Shown in pieces: positions 22,615-33,412 of a stretch of 64,000 bases of DNA. Where the stretch lies: assembly GCA_037176845.1 (NCBI GenBank), contig JAYKXP010000029.1, positions 434,001-498,000 of the forward strand, given 5' to 3'. The position numbers and the translations under genes were made by a program. Origin of the DNA: Paramarasmius palmivorus. Its lineage: Eukaryota > Basidiomycota > Agaricomycetes > Agaricales > Marasmiaceae. The notes under the pieces were generated by a model, which had not been told where the DNA came from, searched no databases, and saw only the letters and a list, made by a program, of their open reading frames with translations. The first letter of the stretch is position 1; each line of letters opens with the position of its first letter.

Positions 22615-23860
22615 TCAGGGGTCGTCGAGAGACTCAAAGTCTATATCTATGAGCTTTGGCCTTGGCTTCTTCGACACCTCGGAGTGAGATATTGTCCTGG
22701 ACCTTGACGGAACCCTTCTCAATACCGGCATCTGCATCGTAGGAGAAGGTTCCAGCTGGACGGTCCGCACTGGCCTGGAAGAGGCACGCATACTGGGTTC
22801 CGCGGCGTACTTTGCGGGTGAGAGCCTTGGAGTAGCAGATTCCACAGGCCACACACTTGGACTCTCTTCGGAGAGGGCATCCTGCGAAAAACTGCGAACA
22901 TGACGAGATCGGCCAACTGGCACATCATCTAGCTCGTGATCTTCCTGCCTGCTCTGCTCATGGTCACTGTAGCTGGAACCCGGACTGTCGAATGACAGAC
23001 GAGCTATGATGGTATCTCTAGTGGACGCAGCAATCGGTAATGCGGTAAGGAAGGTGTTCAGTGACGCCGAAGGAGTCGAAGCATAGCGTGAATGATGAGA
23101 CTTGGGAAGGTCAACTACCTCGATCGAAGAATGCTGAGAATCGCTGGGAGATGGAACTGGCTTGGTCGGCGGAGGGAAAAAGGATAGTTGCTTGGCAGGA
23201 ATTCGCCGAATTGTGCTTGTCGAATACTTCGAATTCTTGTCCGCAGGCAATGTCGCTTCGACAGGACTTTTCGGAGCTTGCTGACCGCCGGGAGCTGATA
23301 AGCTCTGCGATGTCTTGTTCAGAGGTATGTAGAGCTCCTTTCGGAGATGAATCGAGTCTGAGAACCAGAGGTGGTTCGCGCGTCGCAACTCCGCCAAGGA
23401 AATGCCATATTTCAGCGCGACACCTGCAAGTGAATCCTTAGGTGCGACCTGTTGCTAGTCAATAGCCAATACTGCTAAACGTTATGAAGAAACGAACCTG
23501 ATGAACAAGAACTGTTTCTTCCTCCGTTTCGTGAACTACTTCTACATTCTCACTCTCTGACTCTTCTCCCAAATCTATCAACTTCCCGGTAAGCGCTCGA
23601 TTCAAATGTGGTCGAGTGACTCCAACATCCTGGAATCCATTCAAACTACCAGCACTACGAAGAGGGTGGTGATGCTGGCTGGGGCTTTCTTGTGCTCTTG
23701 AAGTCGATTGTGGGTCGGTGAGAATGGTGAGCTTGTTGTTGCCTTTGGATCCTGCGTTGTAGTTTGGAATTGGATGACTCGCAGGGATTACTGGCGAGCT
23801 CAAAGCTTCGAGTTCGTCGTCGAAAGGGTTGAAAGTAGGATCCTCTACACCCTGAGGCAT
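22615..23860 (-). CDS. LysM-domain protein without signal peptide
   Basis: Two exons on the minus strand (23860-23498, 23448-22615) encode 398 residues. The intron (49 bases) falls inside the LysM fold, which reads VLVHQVAPKDSLAGVALKYG, ISLAELRRANHLW and LRKELYIPLN. There is no signal peptide and no membrane segment, so this is not a secreted chitin-binding effector. It resembles the intracellular single-LysM proteins (LYSMD1/2 type) found across fungi and animals, whose ligand is not established. The flanks are disordered, with NPFDDELEAL near the start and a long Ser/Pro-rich C-terminus. The frame continues upstream only through a GTG, so the ATG with a CACC context at 23860 was taken as start. 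Confidence 0.82.
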
Positions 23861-23984
23861 GGTGCAAGTAGAAAACTGACATCTTCCATGTAGTCGCCAG
23901 AGCTTTTCGGCATGGTACTCCGGCACGCCGGCCGATTACCGGAGGCTACTATTAGCGCCCGTGACCTTGGGATTTTTGACGCGC

Positions 23985-24027
23985 TTCAGACTTCAAAGCT
24001 TCAAACTTCAAGCTTCAAGCTTCAAGG
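23985..24027. repeat. Short CTTCAA-type tandem repeat
   Basis: Five to six imperfect copies of a 6-8 base unit built on CTTCAA(G/A) follow one another just upstream of the LysM gene. It is a simple repeat within the presumed promoter, and no function is implied. Confidence 0.5.
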
Positions 24028-25343
24028 CCAGTCGAAATGCCTGTTTCAAACCGTCGTAACGAATCTATGCATTGATGATAACGACCCGCGAATGATATCT
24101 AGGTCATTGAAAACTCAGAAAGGTAAACAAGCCTAACGTGGCAAGTCTATTCCGGCCATGACCAACAGTGAGTACTACTGTCTTTGAAACGTACCTTAAA
24201 TCACTGATTGCGCTCGATATAATTTAGATATCTGCTCGCTCATAAATTGCATCACTGCTCGATCTATCTTTTGGATAAATACGTCCTCACGCCACCTGGA
24301 CCGTGCCTACAGGACAACGGCTTCAATCGACTTCCTACCCAATTCAGGATTAGTTCGAGTGCAGTTCCTGACGCACCGTATGCCACTATTACCACGGGAT
24401 CACTTACATGTTCTCAGAAGTAACTATGCCACGACCCGCGAGCCTTTCCGAGTTTCCGAGTTGGAACTCGAGCTTCGAGGACACGTTTACCCCAAGAAGT
24501 TGATTTCTTTTCATTCCACGTCGACACTGGGATTTACCTGCCACGAATGATCAGCCTACTTGGTTCCAGCGTTACCGACAATCCAATGCAATGGACTGAA
24601 GCTTGACAATAAAGACCGAAGCATCAGAACAGGCGTTTCCGTTCGAATTTCCGTCGCGACTCGGAGCAGAAGCCAGGGTTCCGTATGCCGAAGCTTCTGT
24701 CCACGCAGTCAAACGGTACCCTAGGCCACGACTATCAAGACAGACAAGAATACTGCAAGATGAAAAATCGACGATTCTTGGACACTGCCGTGCGTCCTAA
24801 TCAGTTTCTTGCGTCCCGCGTTTATCTCCTACATTGTCGGCTGCCCTGCATTTTGTAGATTCCCCAGGCATATGGTCTCACGTACTTCTCCCTGCAGTAA
24901 GGTAGCGGAGTCGGTCATCCTATATGGACATACACGAGGCGCGAATGAATTACAATTGTCAACGCTTGGGCAGGCACATCAGTTGCAAGGCCTGCTGGTC
25001 GCTCCCAAATGGAAATGTAAGTTGTGCCATCGCGAAGAGGGATTGCGCAATCGCCCAAATAAGAATTACAATGTGGGGTTCTACTTCTAGTTCTATACTG
25101 CCACACACAACGTCCAGTACGACTAATCTGTACAATGTAGCATAGTTTTTGAGAATCCTGTTCGTGCCTTTAGGGCCGTAGTAGAACAGTAGGTATATGC
25201 AAATAGTATTGCCGTCTTGGTAGATGGCTAAAAATACAACAAAGAGAGAAGACCTCTTAGAAACCGTCGAAACCCCGACCCAAGAGGAAGAAACAACGTA
25301 CAGGAAGAATCAGAACGAGATGACGCCGGGAAACGATCGATAC
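24028..25343. other. Intergenic stretch, nothing supported
   Basis: Short frames only, no family motifs. The right end would be the 3' region of the bZIP gene. Confidence 0.35.
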
Positions 25344-26297
25344 TTATTCGCCTTCTCTTGGTCTCCGCATTCCAGCGAGCACAGGTGGACTCTGGGTCTG
25401 TTGAGAACCCGTTGTACCATTGCTCTGTTGAGCAGCACCCGTCACACCGACGACAAGACCCTTTAGCCACCCATTCTCCCGTCTTAGGCCTTCACATTCC
25501 CTTTCAAGTTCGCTAACTCTAACCTCCAGCTCCTTTGCCTTATTCTCGAGAGCGATCTCACGCTCCTTCTTCTTTAATCGGAACCGTGCGCTAGCAGCGG
25601 TGTTCCTCCGACGTTTGTCCTCGGCAGCATTGAGAGACGAGACACTTGCATCAGCAGAGTCAACGGATGACTCGGTGACTGAAACTGAGGCCTTGCGAGC
25701 CCGAGCACGTTTTGCGGGAGGAGGTGATACATCACTAGGGCTCTGTCCGGATGAACCGGACGTAGAGGAGCTAGCGGCGGATTGCTGAGATGAAGATGGT
25801 TGAAGGGTTGGGGCAGGTTGGATCGGTTGTGGATGAGTTAGTGATGGCGTATACATGGGAGTACCCTGCGTGAGAGAATGAAGCGCGAGAAGCTGCGCCA
25901 GGGAGACGGCAGGCGCCGAGTGTGGTGTCTGTTGCTGCTGTTGATGCTGCAAAGCATCGAGATTGAACCCTGACAAGAGGGTATTGAAATCGAAGGCAGA
26001 CTGGTGTTGCGCTGCAGATACTTGTGATTGGCTGCCCAAGCCCGACCCTGTCACGACGTTGACATGGGATTCATGAGGCGCCGTTCCTGCCTTCTCCTCT
26101 TCATCCTCCTCGATAGACGTTTGTGCGACTTTACCGTCACCGGATGATGTCGGACTTTCTTCACTCTCGAATGGTAGATTGGTCCAAAGCGCAAGCTGCG
26201 CTGAGAGGTCGGGGAACGATGAACTGGAGAGGTCCTGCGAATCGACCTGTGGCGGAGACGGATGTATGATGTTCAATCCGTTCAGGTGTGAAGGCAT
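25344..26297 (-). CDS. bZIP transcription factor, Cys3/MetR/Zip1-like
   Basis: An intronless frame of 317 residues starts at the ATG at 26297. The N-terminal two thirds are acidic, then Gln/Pro/Ser-rich, as expected of an activation region. The C-terminus carries a bZIP domain: basic region DKRRRNTAASARFRLKKKER with the invariant Asn and Arg (NTAASARFR), then a zipper with heptad positions in ELEVRVSELERECEGLRREN and the ending WLKGLV. The RRRNTAASARFR-KKK...NxWLKGL pattern is that of the Cys3/MetR/Zip1 group, which controls sulfur assimilation in ascomycetes. That specific role is inferred, and the DNA-binding call is firm. Confidence 0.88.
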   Translation of the reverse strand: MPSHLNGLNIIHPSPPQVDSQDLSSSSFPDLSAQLALWTNLPFESEESPTSSGDGKVAQTSIEEDEEEKAGTAPHESHVNVVTGSGLGSQSQVSAAQHQSAFDFNTLLSGFNLDALQHQQQQQTPHSAPAVSLAQLLALHSLTQGTPMYTPSLTHPQPIQPAPTLQPSSSQQSAASSSTSGSSGQSPSDVSPPPAKRARARKASVSVTESSVDSADASVSSLNAAEDKRRRNTAASARFRLKKKEREIALENKAKELEVRVSELERECEGLRRENGWLKGLVVGVTGAAQQSNGTTGSQQTQSPPVLAGMRRPREGE

Positions 26298-27307
26298 CCC
26301 GGAAAGTGATGGTCAAGAGGAATTACCCAAGAAAAATTGCAGCAAGTACTTGAGAAGAGGAGGGATGGGTATGATTCGGGTATGGACGTCAAGGGTGTAT
26401 CATCTTAACCTTTTTACGGCTCAAAGTACATCAGTTGGTGCATTACAAATCCCGGACTTTTGTCTCTCGGTCCGATTCACCGCCTCGGCTTATGAATCAA
26501 GAATCAATGTTCCTTGGTCAGCGTGTATACACAAGCGAAGCTTCTCAGGATCGTCAGGTTGACCGCCTGTGCTTCTTAGCGGCTAGTGACGGAGGGTCGT
26601 GGCGAAAGGAGCTTTCCAAGTATACTTTCAGGTTGGGGTACAGGAAGGTATGTGGGACAGCAGTTTTTCCATTGCTCCATGTCTCCGGCCGCCATCATAT
26701 GTATCACTGTAAATTCCCGAAGGAGAAAATCAATCGATGAAAAGAAGGGAAAATCTTTAAAATCCGTACCTAATAGCACGTCGCTCTTCGCCCCCTTGAC
26801 AATGACACTGCCGCGAGAGGCTTTTCTGGGCTTCAAGCAAACACGTCCGAAAGGCCGAAGCTGGATGATCGTAGCACGAGGGTCAGAAGGGCAGCACAGA
26901 TAATAGGAAATCCCCCAAAGCGTCGGAGCCTTGAGTCAAGTACTCGACTGTGGCCTTGGTCGTTGATGGGAAAGTTTGAGGAAAAAAGCAGACGTGGGCC
27001 AACGACGGTTTCACTACAATTGCCTTGGGATTTTATAGTCATTCAACGACTTTTGCCTTTTCTCCTCAGAGTTTCGCCATCGAGAGTCATCGCAATCATG
27101 TCATCATGGTACGCATAATAAATAATGTCCCCAATACATACATACCATCTGGGTCTAGGTTCGACAAGTTCAACGTTCAACCCTGAAATTCGCAGTGTAA
27201 GAAGGAACTTTTATCAATCATGCATTGCTAATGGCCGAGGAAACACGTCAGCATCGATGGTACATGGTAAAGTTTAAACGAGCTAAGCACTAATGTTGGA
27301 AGCGGAC
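26298..27307. other. Intergenic stretch, nothing supported
   Basis: Presumed promoter of the bZIP gene on the left and 3' region of the MYND gene on the right. No gene, RNA or repeat is supported. Confidence 0.4.
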
Positions 27308-28062
27308 CTAGAGAGGCAACTCGAGATCACGAAAACTCCTCACGCCTTCTGCAATCTTGTACGCTTTGTAACCTTCACAGAAAAGCCGAAAACTGAACTG
27401 GTTCATCTTCGACTTGGCAGTGTGAAAATCCTCTACGAAGAGCACCAGTGTGTGGAACGTTGCGATCGTCTGAATAGCCTCAACAGTCAAAGGCTTTTTG
27501 TCCTTCCTCATGACGGTAACATTTCCAACACGCCATCTAAGAAAAAAGTCAGCCAAGGCGGGTGACATAGAGTAAGGTGCTATACTTACGATGGGAGATT
27601 GACCCTACTTCGTCGTGGATTGACCATCAAAAGCGACGCATAACTATTGTCCCTCGCGGTGCCTATATTAGAATACCGCATGACAACCAGAGGTACCCCA
27701 ACGAGTTCCGAGAGAGGTCCGATGCAGCTTGTTTGGCATTTTGGTTCTGGTTGCGAGATATGTATAAGCTCGAAACGCTTGCGGCGTGCTTTAGCCTCCT
27801 CATCACAACATATTTCGACGCCTGTAACGAAGTCGGGGTAAGGGTCCAAAATGAGCGCATCGGAAGCCCTGGGCTGGCAGTCGGGCCTGTGTGTGTCAGC
27901 ATTGGCCGCCTGACAAGCGTCGCCCTAGCAATCGTCTTGTGAGATGGAGAAGTAATCGTGACTGTCAGCACTTATACAGTAGTAGATTTTCATACAGCCC
28001 GCACAGAGTCCAGCAGCTCCGAACATTCCACAGGATGCACATACACCAGACGTTGAGGTCAT
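27308..28062 (-). CDS. Small MYND-type zinc-finger protein with an AT..AG intron
   Basis: Three exons on the minus strand (28062-27976, 27924-27590, 27536-27308) give 216 residues. The first exon encodes the first half of a MYND finger: CASCG, then LCAGCMKIYYC. The second exon starts with GDACQAANADTHRPDC, which supplies the remaining Cys, Cys-Gln, His and Cys in the right spacing. Joining them requires an intron that begins ATAAGT and ends CTAG. No GT donor nearby keeps the frame. The rest has no recognised domain. MYND fingers bind proline-rich peptides and often sit in regulators. The gene is either a real case of non-canonical splicing or carries a G-to-A change (or sequence error) at a GTAAGT donor. 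Exon phases elsewhere close. Confidence 0.6.
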
Positions 28063-28211
28063 CCTGAAGTTTGGTAGCGTGCAAGTAGCTTTGGGAGGCG
28101 AGGACTTTTATATTGCAGAGTAGTGGATGTCATAAGCTGGTACAGGCGGAGTTGTATAATCGTCAATCGTCAGCTTTGTCTTGTGTCGTCAGGCCCAGGC
28201 TTGCGGCATAA

Positions 28212-28688
28212 TCAGAGTGAGACAAGACGGAAAGTCGGAGTCAACGGCTCCAAGATCGTCGAGAAGGCTTCGCCGCCGATCCTTCTGGACTGTCGCGGAA
28301 CCCAAGGTCTCAAGAATGGAAGACAAACGAGGGAAAGTCAGCACTCACGCATTATCCACGAGATATTCCAGGAATGGAGTATTTTCAAATGCGATATGAT
28401 CGAATGCGCGGTTGTGGATGATAAGCAAAATCACAGGCCGATTCCGAGCTCCTTCCTCCAAAAGTTCCACAACCAGATTCGCGGATGAGATCGAAATATT
28501 CGCAAAAGAATGTCTAGTCGGAGAAGAGCGAGAAAAGTGACAAGTACTTCGGAAGGGAGCCAAAGGCAGACGAACGGGGAAGGTCCCGTGGTACTACAGC
28601 TCGTGTGGTTCGGTTCAGGTCGATGGTGGATGTTGGGGAAGAGGTTTGGGTGCTTGTGACTTATGTGCTCACTTTTTCCCACTAGCAT
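28212..28688 (-). CDS. Possible small orphan gene
   Basis: A tentative minus-strand model. A 16-base first exon (28688-28673) ends at a GTGAGC donor, a middle region encodes NLVVELLEEGARNRPVILLI and FENTPFLEYLVDNA, and a strong GTGAGT donor leads to a last exon ending at 28212. One intron would be only about 34 bases, which is suspiciously short. I do not recognise the protein. It lies between the MYND gene and another orphan on the same strand and could be part of either. Confidence 0.3.
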
Positions 28689-28942
28689 TAGCGCGCATCA
28701 ATTTTCCGTGTCAACGCTGTGAAAATGGCTAGGGTAGAACTAGAGTGAATGTAACTCGACTTTCGGGTTCTTCTTTGGGTCAGCCGTTCGCACTTAAAAA
28801 AAAAGCGTGTCCGACCCAGAGCCACACTTCGTTGACATACTACATGAAAACATAAACGCCAAGTCTAATCATCCGCGAAAAGGCGAAAAGGGGTGACTCA
28901 TTACATGTGGTTCCAAGTTGTCAGCATGGCCAGCGAACTCGG

Positions 28943-29755
28943 CTATGATATACGATAAACCGAGCTGCGAAGAGAATGCGAAGAAGCTACTTGAAGCCGC
29001 AAAAATCGACGTATCTTGCCAGGTTTCTGGTCATTCCGCGTCAGTCAGACTCAGGCTGAGGTACTGCTCGACTATACCTGATTCCGTATCCAATTGTCCG
29101 GCATGCAAGTCGATATGTTCCAGTTCACCAAACGCTCTTGAAAAACGAGGAGAACGGTTCCTTGAATAATCAAGATTGATGTATCAAGATTCATCGCGTT
29201 GGAGACTGAGCTCTCTCCCGTTCCTAATCTCAGAGTCAATACAACCGGTACCCTTGGTGTGTATATGAACTGGACCACATCAGAACTACCTTGTGTATGT
29301 GTCATTACGGAAGTGAGACGAACCTCGCGACAGTACTACAACCCGTCGAGCGGGTTCATGAGAAAGCCTGTTGCGATTTCGTTGCCGGATCCAAAGCTAT
29401 CCCGAGGAGGCCACGCATCGCATCCTAGATAATACATAGCAAGCGGAAGTCAGATATGGGTAGAGATGAGAATTAACAAGGACTGAGGTGGTCCGCCGAC
29501 TGAAATGCTGAGCTGGCCCTGAGATATCCATGCCGACGCTGTTTTTGGGAAATGGTACTGTAACGGTGGTGGGCGCAGTCGGCAATGAACTTCTAGACAA
29601 ATATATCTTGTCTTGACATTTGTTCTTATGAAAACGTATGTCAGAAAGACGAAGGAAACATGTTAATCAATGCAGAACTCACTCAGGCTGGGAACAACCG
29701 CATTTCTCACCACTCGAGTCAGTGATTTGGGGAAAGGTAGTTCATTTGAATCCAT
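28943..29755 (-). CDS. Orphan multi-exon gene, function unknown
   Basis: A minus-strand model starts at the ATG at 29755. Exon 1 (29755-29683) ends at GTGAGT, and the second exon starting at 29611 reads PTAPTTVTVPFPKNSVGMDI. A later long exon reads SDVVQFIYTPRVPVVLTLRL and ESSVSNAMNLDTSILIIQGT, and ends at a GTATAG donor. The last exon ends at a TAG at 28943. One internal junction (about 29340-29480) can be drawn in more than one way, and an in-frame TAG must fall in an intron. No domain is recognised. The start lies about 160 bases from that of Cwc24 on the other strand. Confidence 0.4.
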
Positions 29756-29915
29756 AACACTTTATACGCCCATTGCATCGAGGAGTAGGCAGAATTGACA
29801 GGGTTAGAGTACGTTGGTGCTGAAGGAGAAGTCAGGCGCTGAGTAAGCAACTCTCCCCACAGGCAACGATGCTTACACATGTTCACTAATAGTAACTCTC
29901 TCCACTACGACCACT

Positions 29916-31043
29916 ATGGCCTCAGCCGAAGTTAAAGTTCCATTCTTCAAGAAGAAATCTCGTCCAACAACAGGTCGCAAACGTTCTTCGTCGCCGTCAG
30001 GTTCCAACGTTCAACGTTTGGAAGCGTCATCGTCAAAGTCCGAGGTCGTTTTACCTACCAAGAAGGCTTCTGCGAATCTGTTAAGTGCTGGAACTAAACG
30101 AAAAGCATCTGAACGTGACGCAGACGATACTCTTGATGCTCCAGAGAAGGATGGGCCAGACGTCAAATGGACTTCAGCCGGTTCTCATATAAACGCTGCA
30201 CAGGAGATTTTGGCGGGAGATGAGTTGGAGGAACTGATGGCAAAGAAGCGAATAAAGGAGAAAGAAGCGACTGGAGACGACGAAGAGATACCGGACGACG
30301 GCAAATATAGAGGACAGAAAGCGTACGCATCGCACATTAAGAAGAACAAGGAGGTTCCCAAAGCTATGAGGGTAGGGCCGCAAAGAAGCAACAACAGCAC
30401 GATTCGAACGGTCACCATCGTGGATTATCAGCCTGATGTCTGCAAGGACTATAAAGGTGAGTATATGTGACTGCACGTTCCGAAGCATAACTGACGCGTT
30501 GTGTTTTAGAAACTGGGTATTGCGGGTTTGGTGATACGTGTAAATTCTTACACGACCGAGGAACATGTGAGTCCATAGTTCCCCTCAGCTACTCCCTGTC
30601 CCCTTTTCTGAAACTGTGTCATTAATATAGATCTTGCTGGATGGCAGCTGGACAAACTGGCAGAAAACTCAAAGAAACAGGTCGGAGATGATGACAGTTC
30701 TGACGACTCCGACTCGGACGACGAAGACGTACCTTTTGCCTGTCTCATTTGCCGTAACCATTACACAGATCCCATTGTCACACGTTGCGGTCATTACTTC
30801 TGTTCTGCTTGTGCTATCAAGCGCTTCGCCAAAACGCCCAAATGCGCCGCATGTGGTGCACCCACAGGAGGAATGTTCAATCGTGCAGACAAGGTGATTG
30901 CAAAGATAGAGAAGAAACGGAAGGAGAAAGAAGACAAGGGTGCCGAGGACAGTGACGCTGGAGGCGATATTGAGATTGAAGGTCTTGGGACCGAGCAGGC
31001 CGGTGATCAGATGTCAGAGGATGAAGACTCTGACCAGGATTGA
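29916..31043 (+). CDS. cwc24: Pre-mRNA splicing factor Cwc24 (CCCH + RING)
   Basis: Three exons (29916-30456, 30510-30566, 30631-31043) give 336 residues. The N-terminal half is basic and disordered with SSPSGSN and an acidic helix. A conserved stretch [19 protein letters not shown] precedes the CCCH finger, whose cysteines and histidine are spread over three exons ([20 protein letters not shown] then LHDRG). The RING finger follows: [34 protein letters not shown]. This CCCH-RING order is diagnostic of Cwc24/RNF113, a component of the activated spliceosome (B-act) that guards the 5' splice site. The acidic C-terminus is usual. The human homologue RNF113A is a ubiquitin ligase, and the same activity here is an inference. 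Confidence 0.93.
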
Positions 31044-32488
31044 AAGAAGCACGGCCCAGAGAGATTGTGGTTTAGGAGTTGTCGACTATCTATCTCCGGT
31101 AATGTTTTATTGCAGTTGGAGATTGTATACATATTACCGTACTCATACTAGCTTCATTTCATTAGCATCCCTGAACGAGAATTCAGGTTCTCTTCTCTTT
31201 GAAATTTTGGTTCATGATGGTATAGTGCTCTTCGGTTTCATGTCCGCTGTCACGTAGAAGGTTTGGGGCCATATGTTTTCGGGGTAGTGCTAGCTTGAGC
31301 CGGGCGGCTCTTAGCAGAGTGCACGTACCCATCCGGCACCGCATCTTAGTGATTGTCCTCATCTCAACCCAAAGATTTGCGGTCTGTTGAACTAGAATAC
31401 ATGGGAGAGAGATGTTCCTCGAGTCGCGTGCTTCCGCATAGCCTGTCATGTCATTTGTCTCCCATCCTGTGCGGGATGTACCTGAATGACGGAGCGTGTT
31501 ATTACCACTTGTCCACTATGCGGTCCGTTTACACTTGTGAACGTCTGTCTTTCTCGCTTAGCCCTCAGGTCGCCGTCGATGCCTGTTGCAATCTGAACGT
31601 TCCACTGGCTTTCATTTCTCTGATGCCCGCCCTAATCGCGACATTCATGGAGAATTGCCTCAATCCATACCCACATCGCTAGAACCTCCATTCCATCAGT
31701 CGTCTGCAAGCGCTCGATTCTGGCCTCCTCAGCCCTCGCACCCGTTTCGCACTTCGTCATTTGAAACGCTCCAATAGTGATAGTACTCATGGAATATTTA
31801 CACCGGACTGCCGAGGCCATCCGCATGCTTTTGGTGACTGAGGATGATGGCGACCCACGCCCATTCAGCTGCTACCTCAATCCAGATTAAGTTCAAGTTC
31901 GGATCCGAGTATTAGTATTTCACTCAATGCATAGCTTCGCCAGGCCCCAGATGATAAGTTACTCACTTATCCTCTGACAAGACACCGGATGTATACTAAC
32001 CGTTCTACGGAATGATGGGTGCTGGTCGAAGACGTTTGTTTTGCCGGGTAATTATCTCGACTAGTTTGCATCGGTCAAAGTCAAACCCTGAGTGTGTTCG
32101 GGCAATACTTCTCATACTTCAGATTCATTTATCAGCTATGAAGTGTTCCGAGTCTTGAATTTCGCGACAACTATTTTGTTACCTAGACGATTAATGGTTC
32201 CTATATTTATAGTCAATACATAATGATAGATCTACATACATCGAGGGAGACAAATTCAGGCTGGATTAGTGTAGAGGAGGGCGTGTAATATACAAAGAAG
32301 TAAGACTCGGAAGAAAGGTCTATCGATGGCCATTTTGGGTGTGAAGAGCGCAAATCAAAAAGGGGAAAACAATGATATGATACATATCGAGGCGATCTCG
32401 GATAGCAGCATGAGTGCTCGTCCAAGAAGGGTACGGGTAAAGCGTCCACGATGTCGCGAAGTTCAAAAAAGTGCCATCTGTCGAGGCT
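31044..32488. other. Intergenic stretch, nothing supported
   Basis: Short frames without motifs. The Cwc24 and C2H2 genes converge here, so both 3' untranslated regions should lie in this stretch. Confidence 0.4.
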
Positions 32489-33313
32489 TCACTTGGACGA
32501 AGGCATCTCGTCGCAGCCGTTGTCAAGATGCCTTTTAAGCGAGTCAGCCCTAGTAAAACGAGCGGACATCAGTTAATCATTGAAACCCCGAGGAATACAC
32601 CACATACCTGCTGAATTCCTTTCGGCAGTAACGACAGCGGTGAACAACAGGGTGTGGGATGTGCTGTGTTTCATGATGCCTTTTCCTGTCGTGAGATCTG
32701 GAAAATGTCTTCCCGCACACCTCGCAAGGGTAACGCTCGGTTGTAGGGGATACTGAGGAACTCTGAGTGCGTGAGCTTGTACTTGGGCGGCCTGACAAGA
32801 CAGGACTTGAAGACGGATGGCGGGCATGTCGAGATGAGCTTGACTGATTTCCTCCAGCCGAGTAGGCCCCTGACGACGGGCTTTGTTGGCTGGAGTAGTA
32901 GGAAGAGTGTGCCATGTCTGACGGTGTAGGGATGAAGCGATCGCCGCTGGACTGGCTGTTTTGAGAATGATACTGGGTGCTGTAGTATCCTGGTGCTGTT
33001 GTTGCGGGCAACCCTGAGCTTTGAGGATACCTTTGCTCGTCTCCCATGCGAGAGTAGCGATGGCTATGAGCGGCCATTGGTGTCGAAGAACGATAACGAG
33101 GATCTGCTATGTCCTGGGTTAGCGATCTCGCGGGTTCAAAGTAAAAGGAAACGCACCAGGCGCAGGAGAAGTAGATGATGGATAGTAGTGCTGTGGATCG
33201 TAAGAGCCGCGACTATACGTTTCCCCATACGAGTATCCTGATTGCGATACGGTGCCAGGCGGATAGGCGGGATTTTGGTCGTCGTAGTAGTTGCGAGATG
33301 ACTGGTTGTTCAT
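32489..33313 (-). CDS. C2H2 zinc-finger protein
   Basis: Three exons on the minus strand (33313-33157, 33106-32608, 32549-32489) give 238 residues. The N-terminal two thirds are Tyr/Ser/Gln/Pro-rich and disordered (repeated SSYYSSQQSPSS-like stretches). The C-terminus has two fingers: a canonical one, YPCEVCGKTFSRSHDRKRHH, and a second, HRCRYCRKEFSR, which continues over the last intron with ADSLKRHLDNGC. The second finger thus ends in His and Cys. Paired C2H2 fingers after a low-complexity region are typical of fungal transcription factors. The closest relatives cannot be named from sequence alone. Confidence 0.85.
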
Positions 33314-33412
33314 CGTTTAGAAAGGGACACTAGATTTAGACGTTGTGGCGGAGGCGCAGTCGGCGTGTCCAAGGATGGGAGGCGTTAGTGGACAAATCGA
33401 AAAGTCCGCCCT

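Noticed and set aside
23861..23926. Upstream extension of the LysM protein
   Set aside because: The extension would have to begin with GTG. The ATG at 23860 has a good context and fits the protein.
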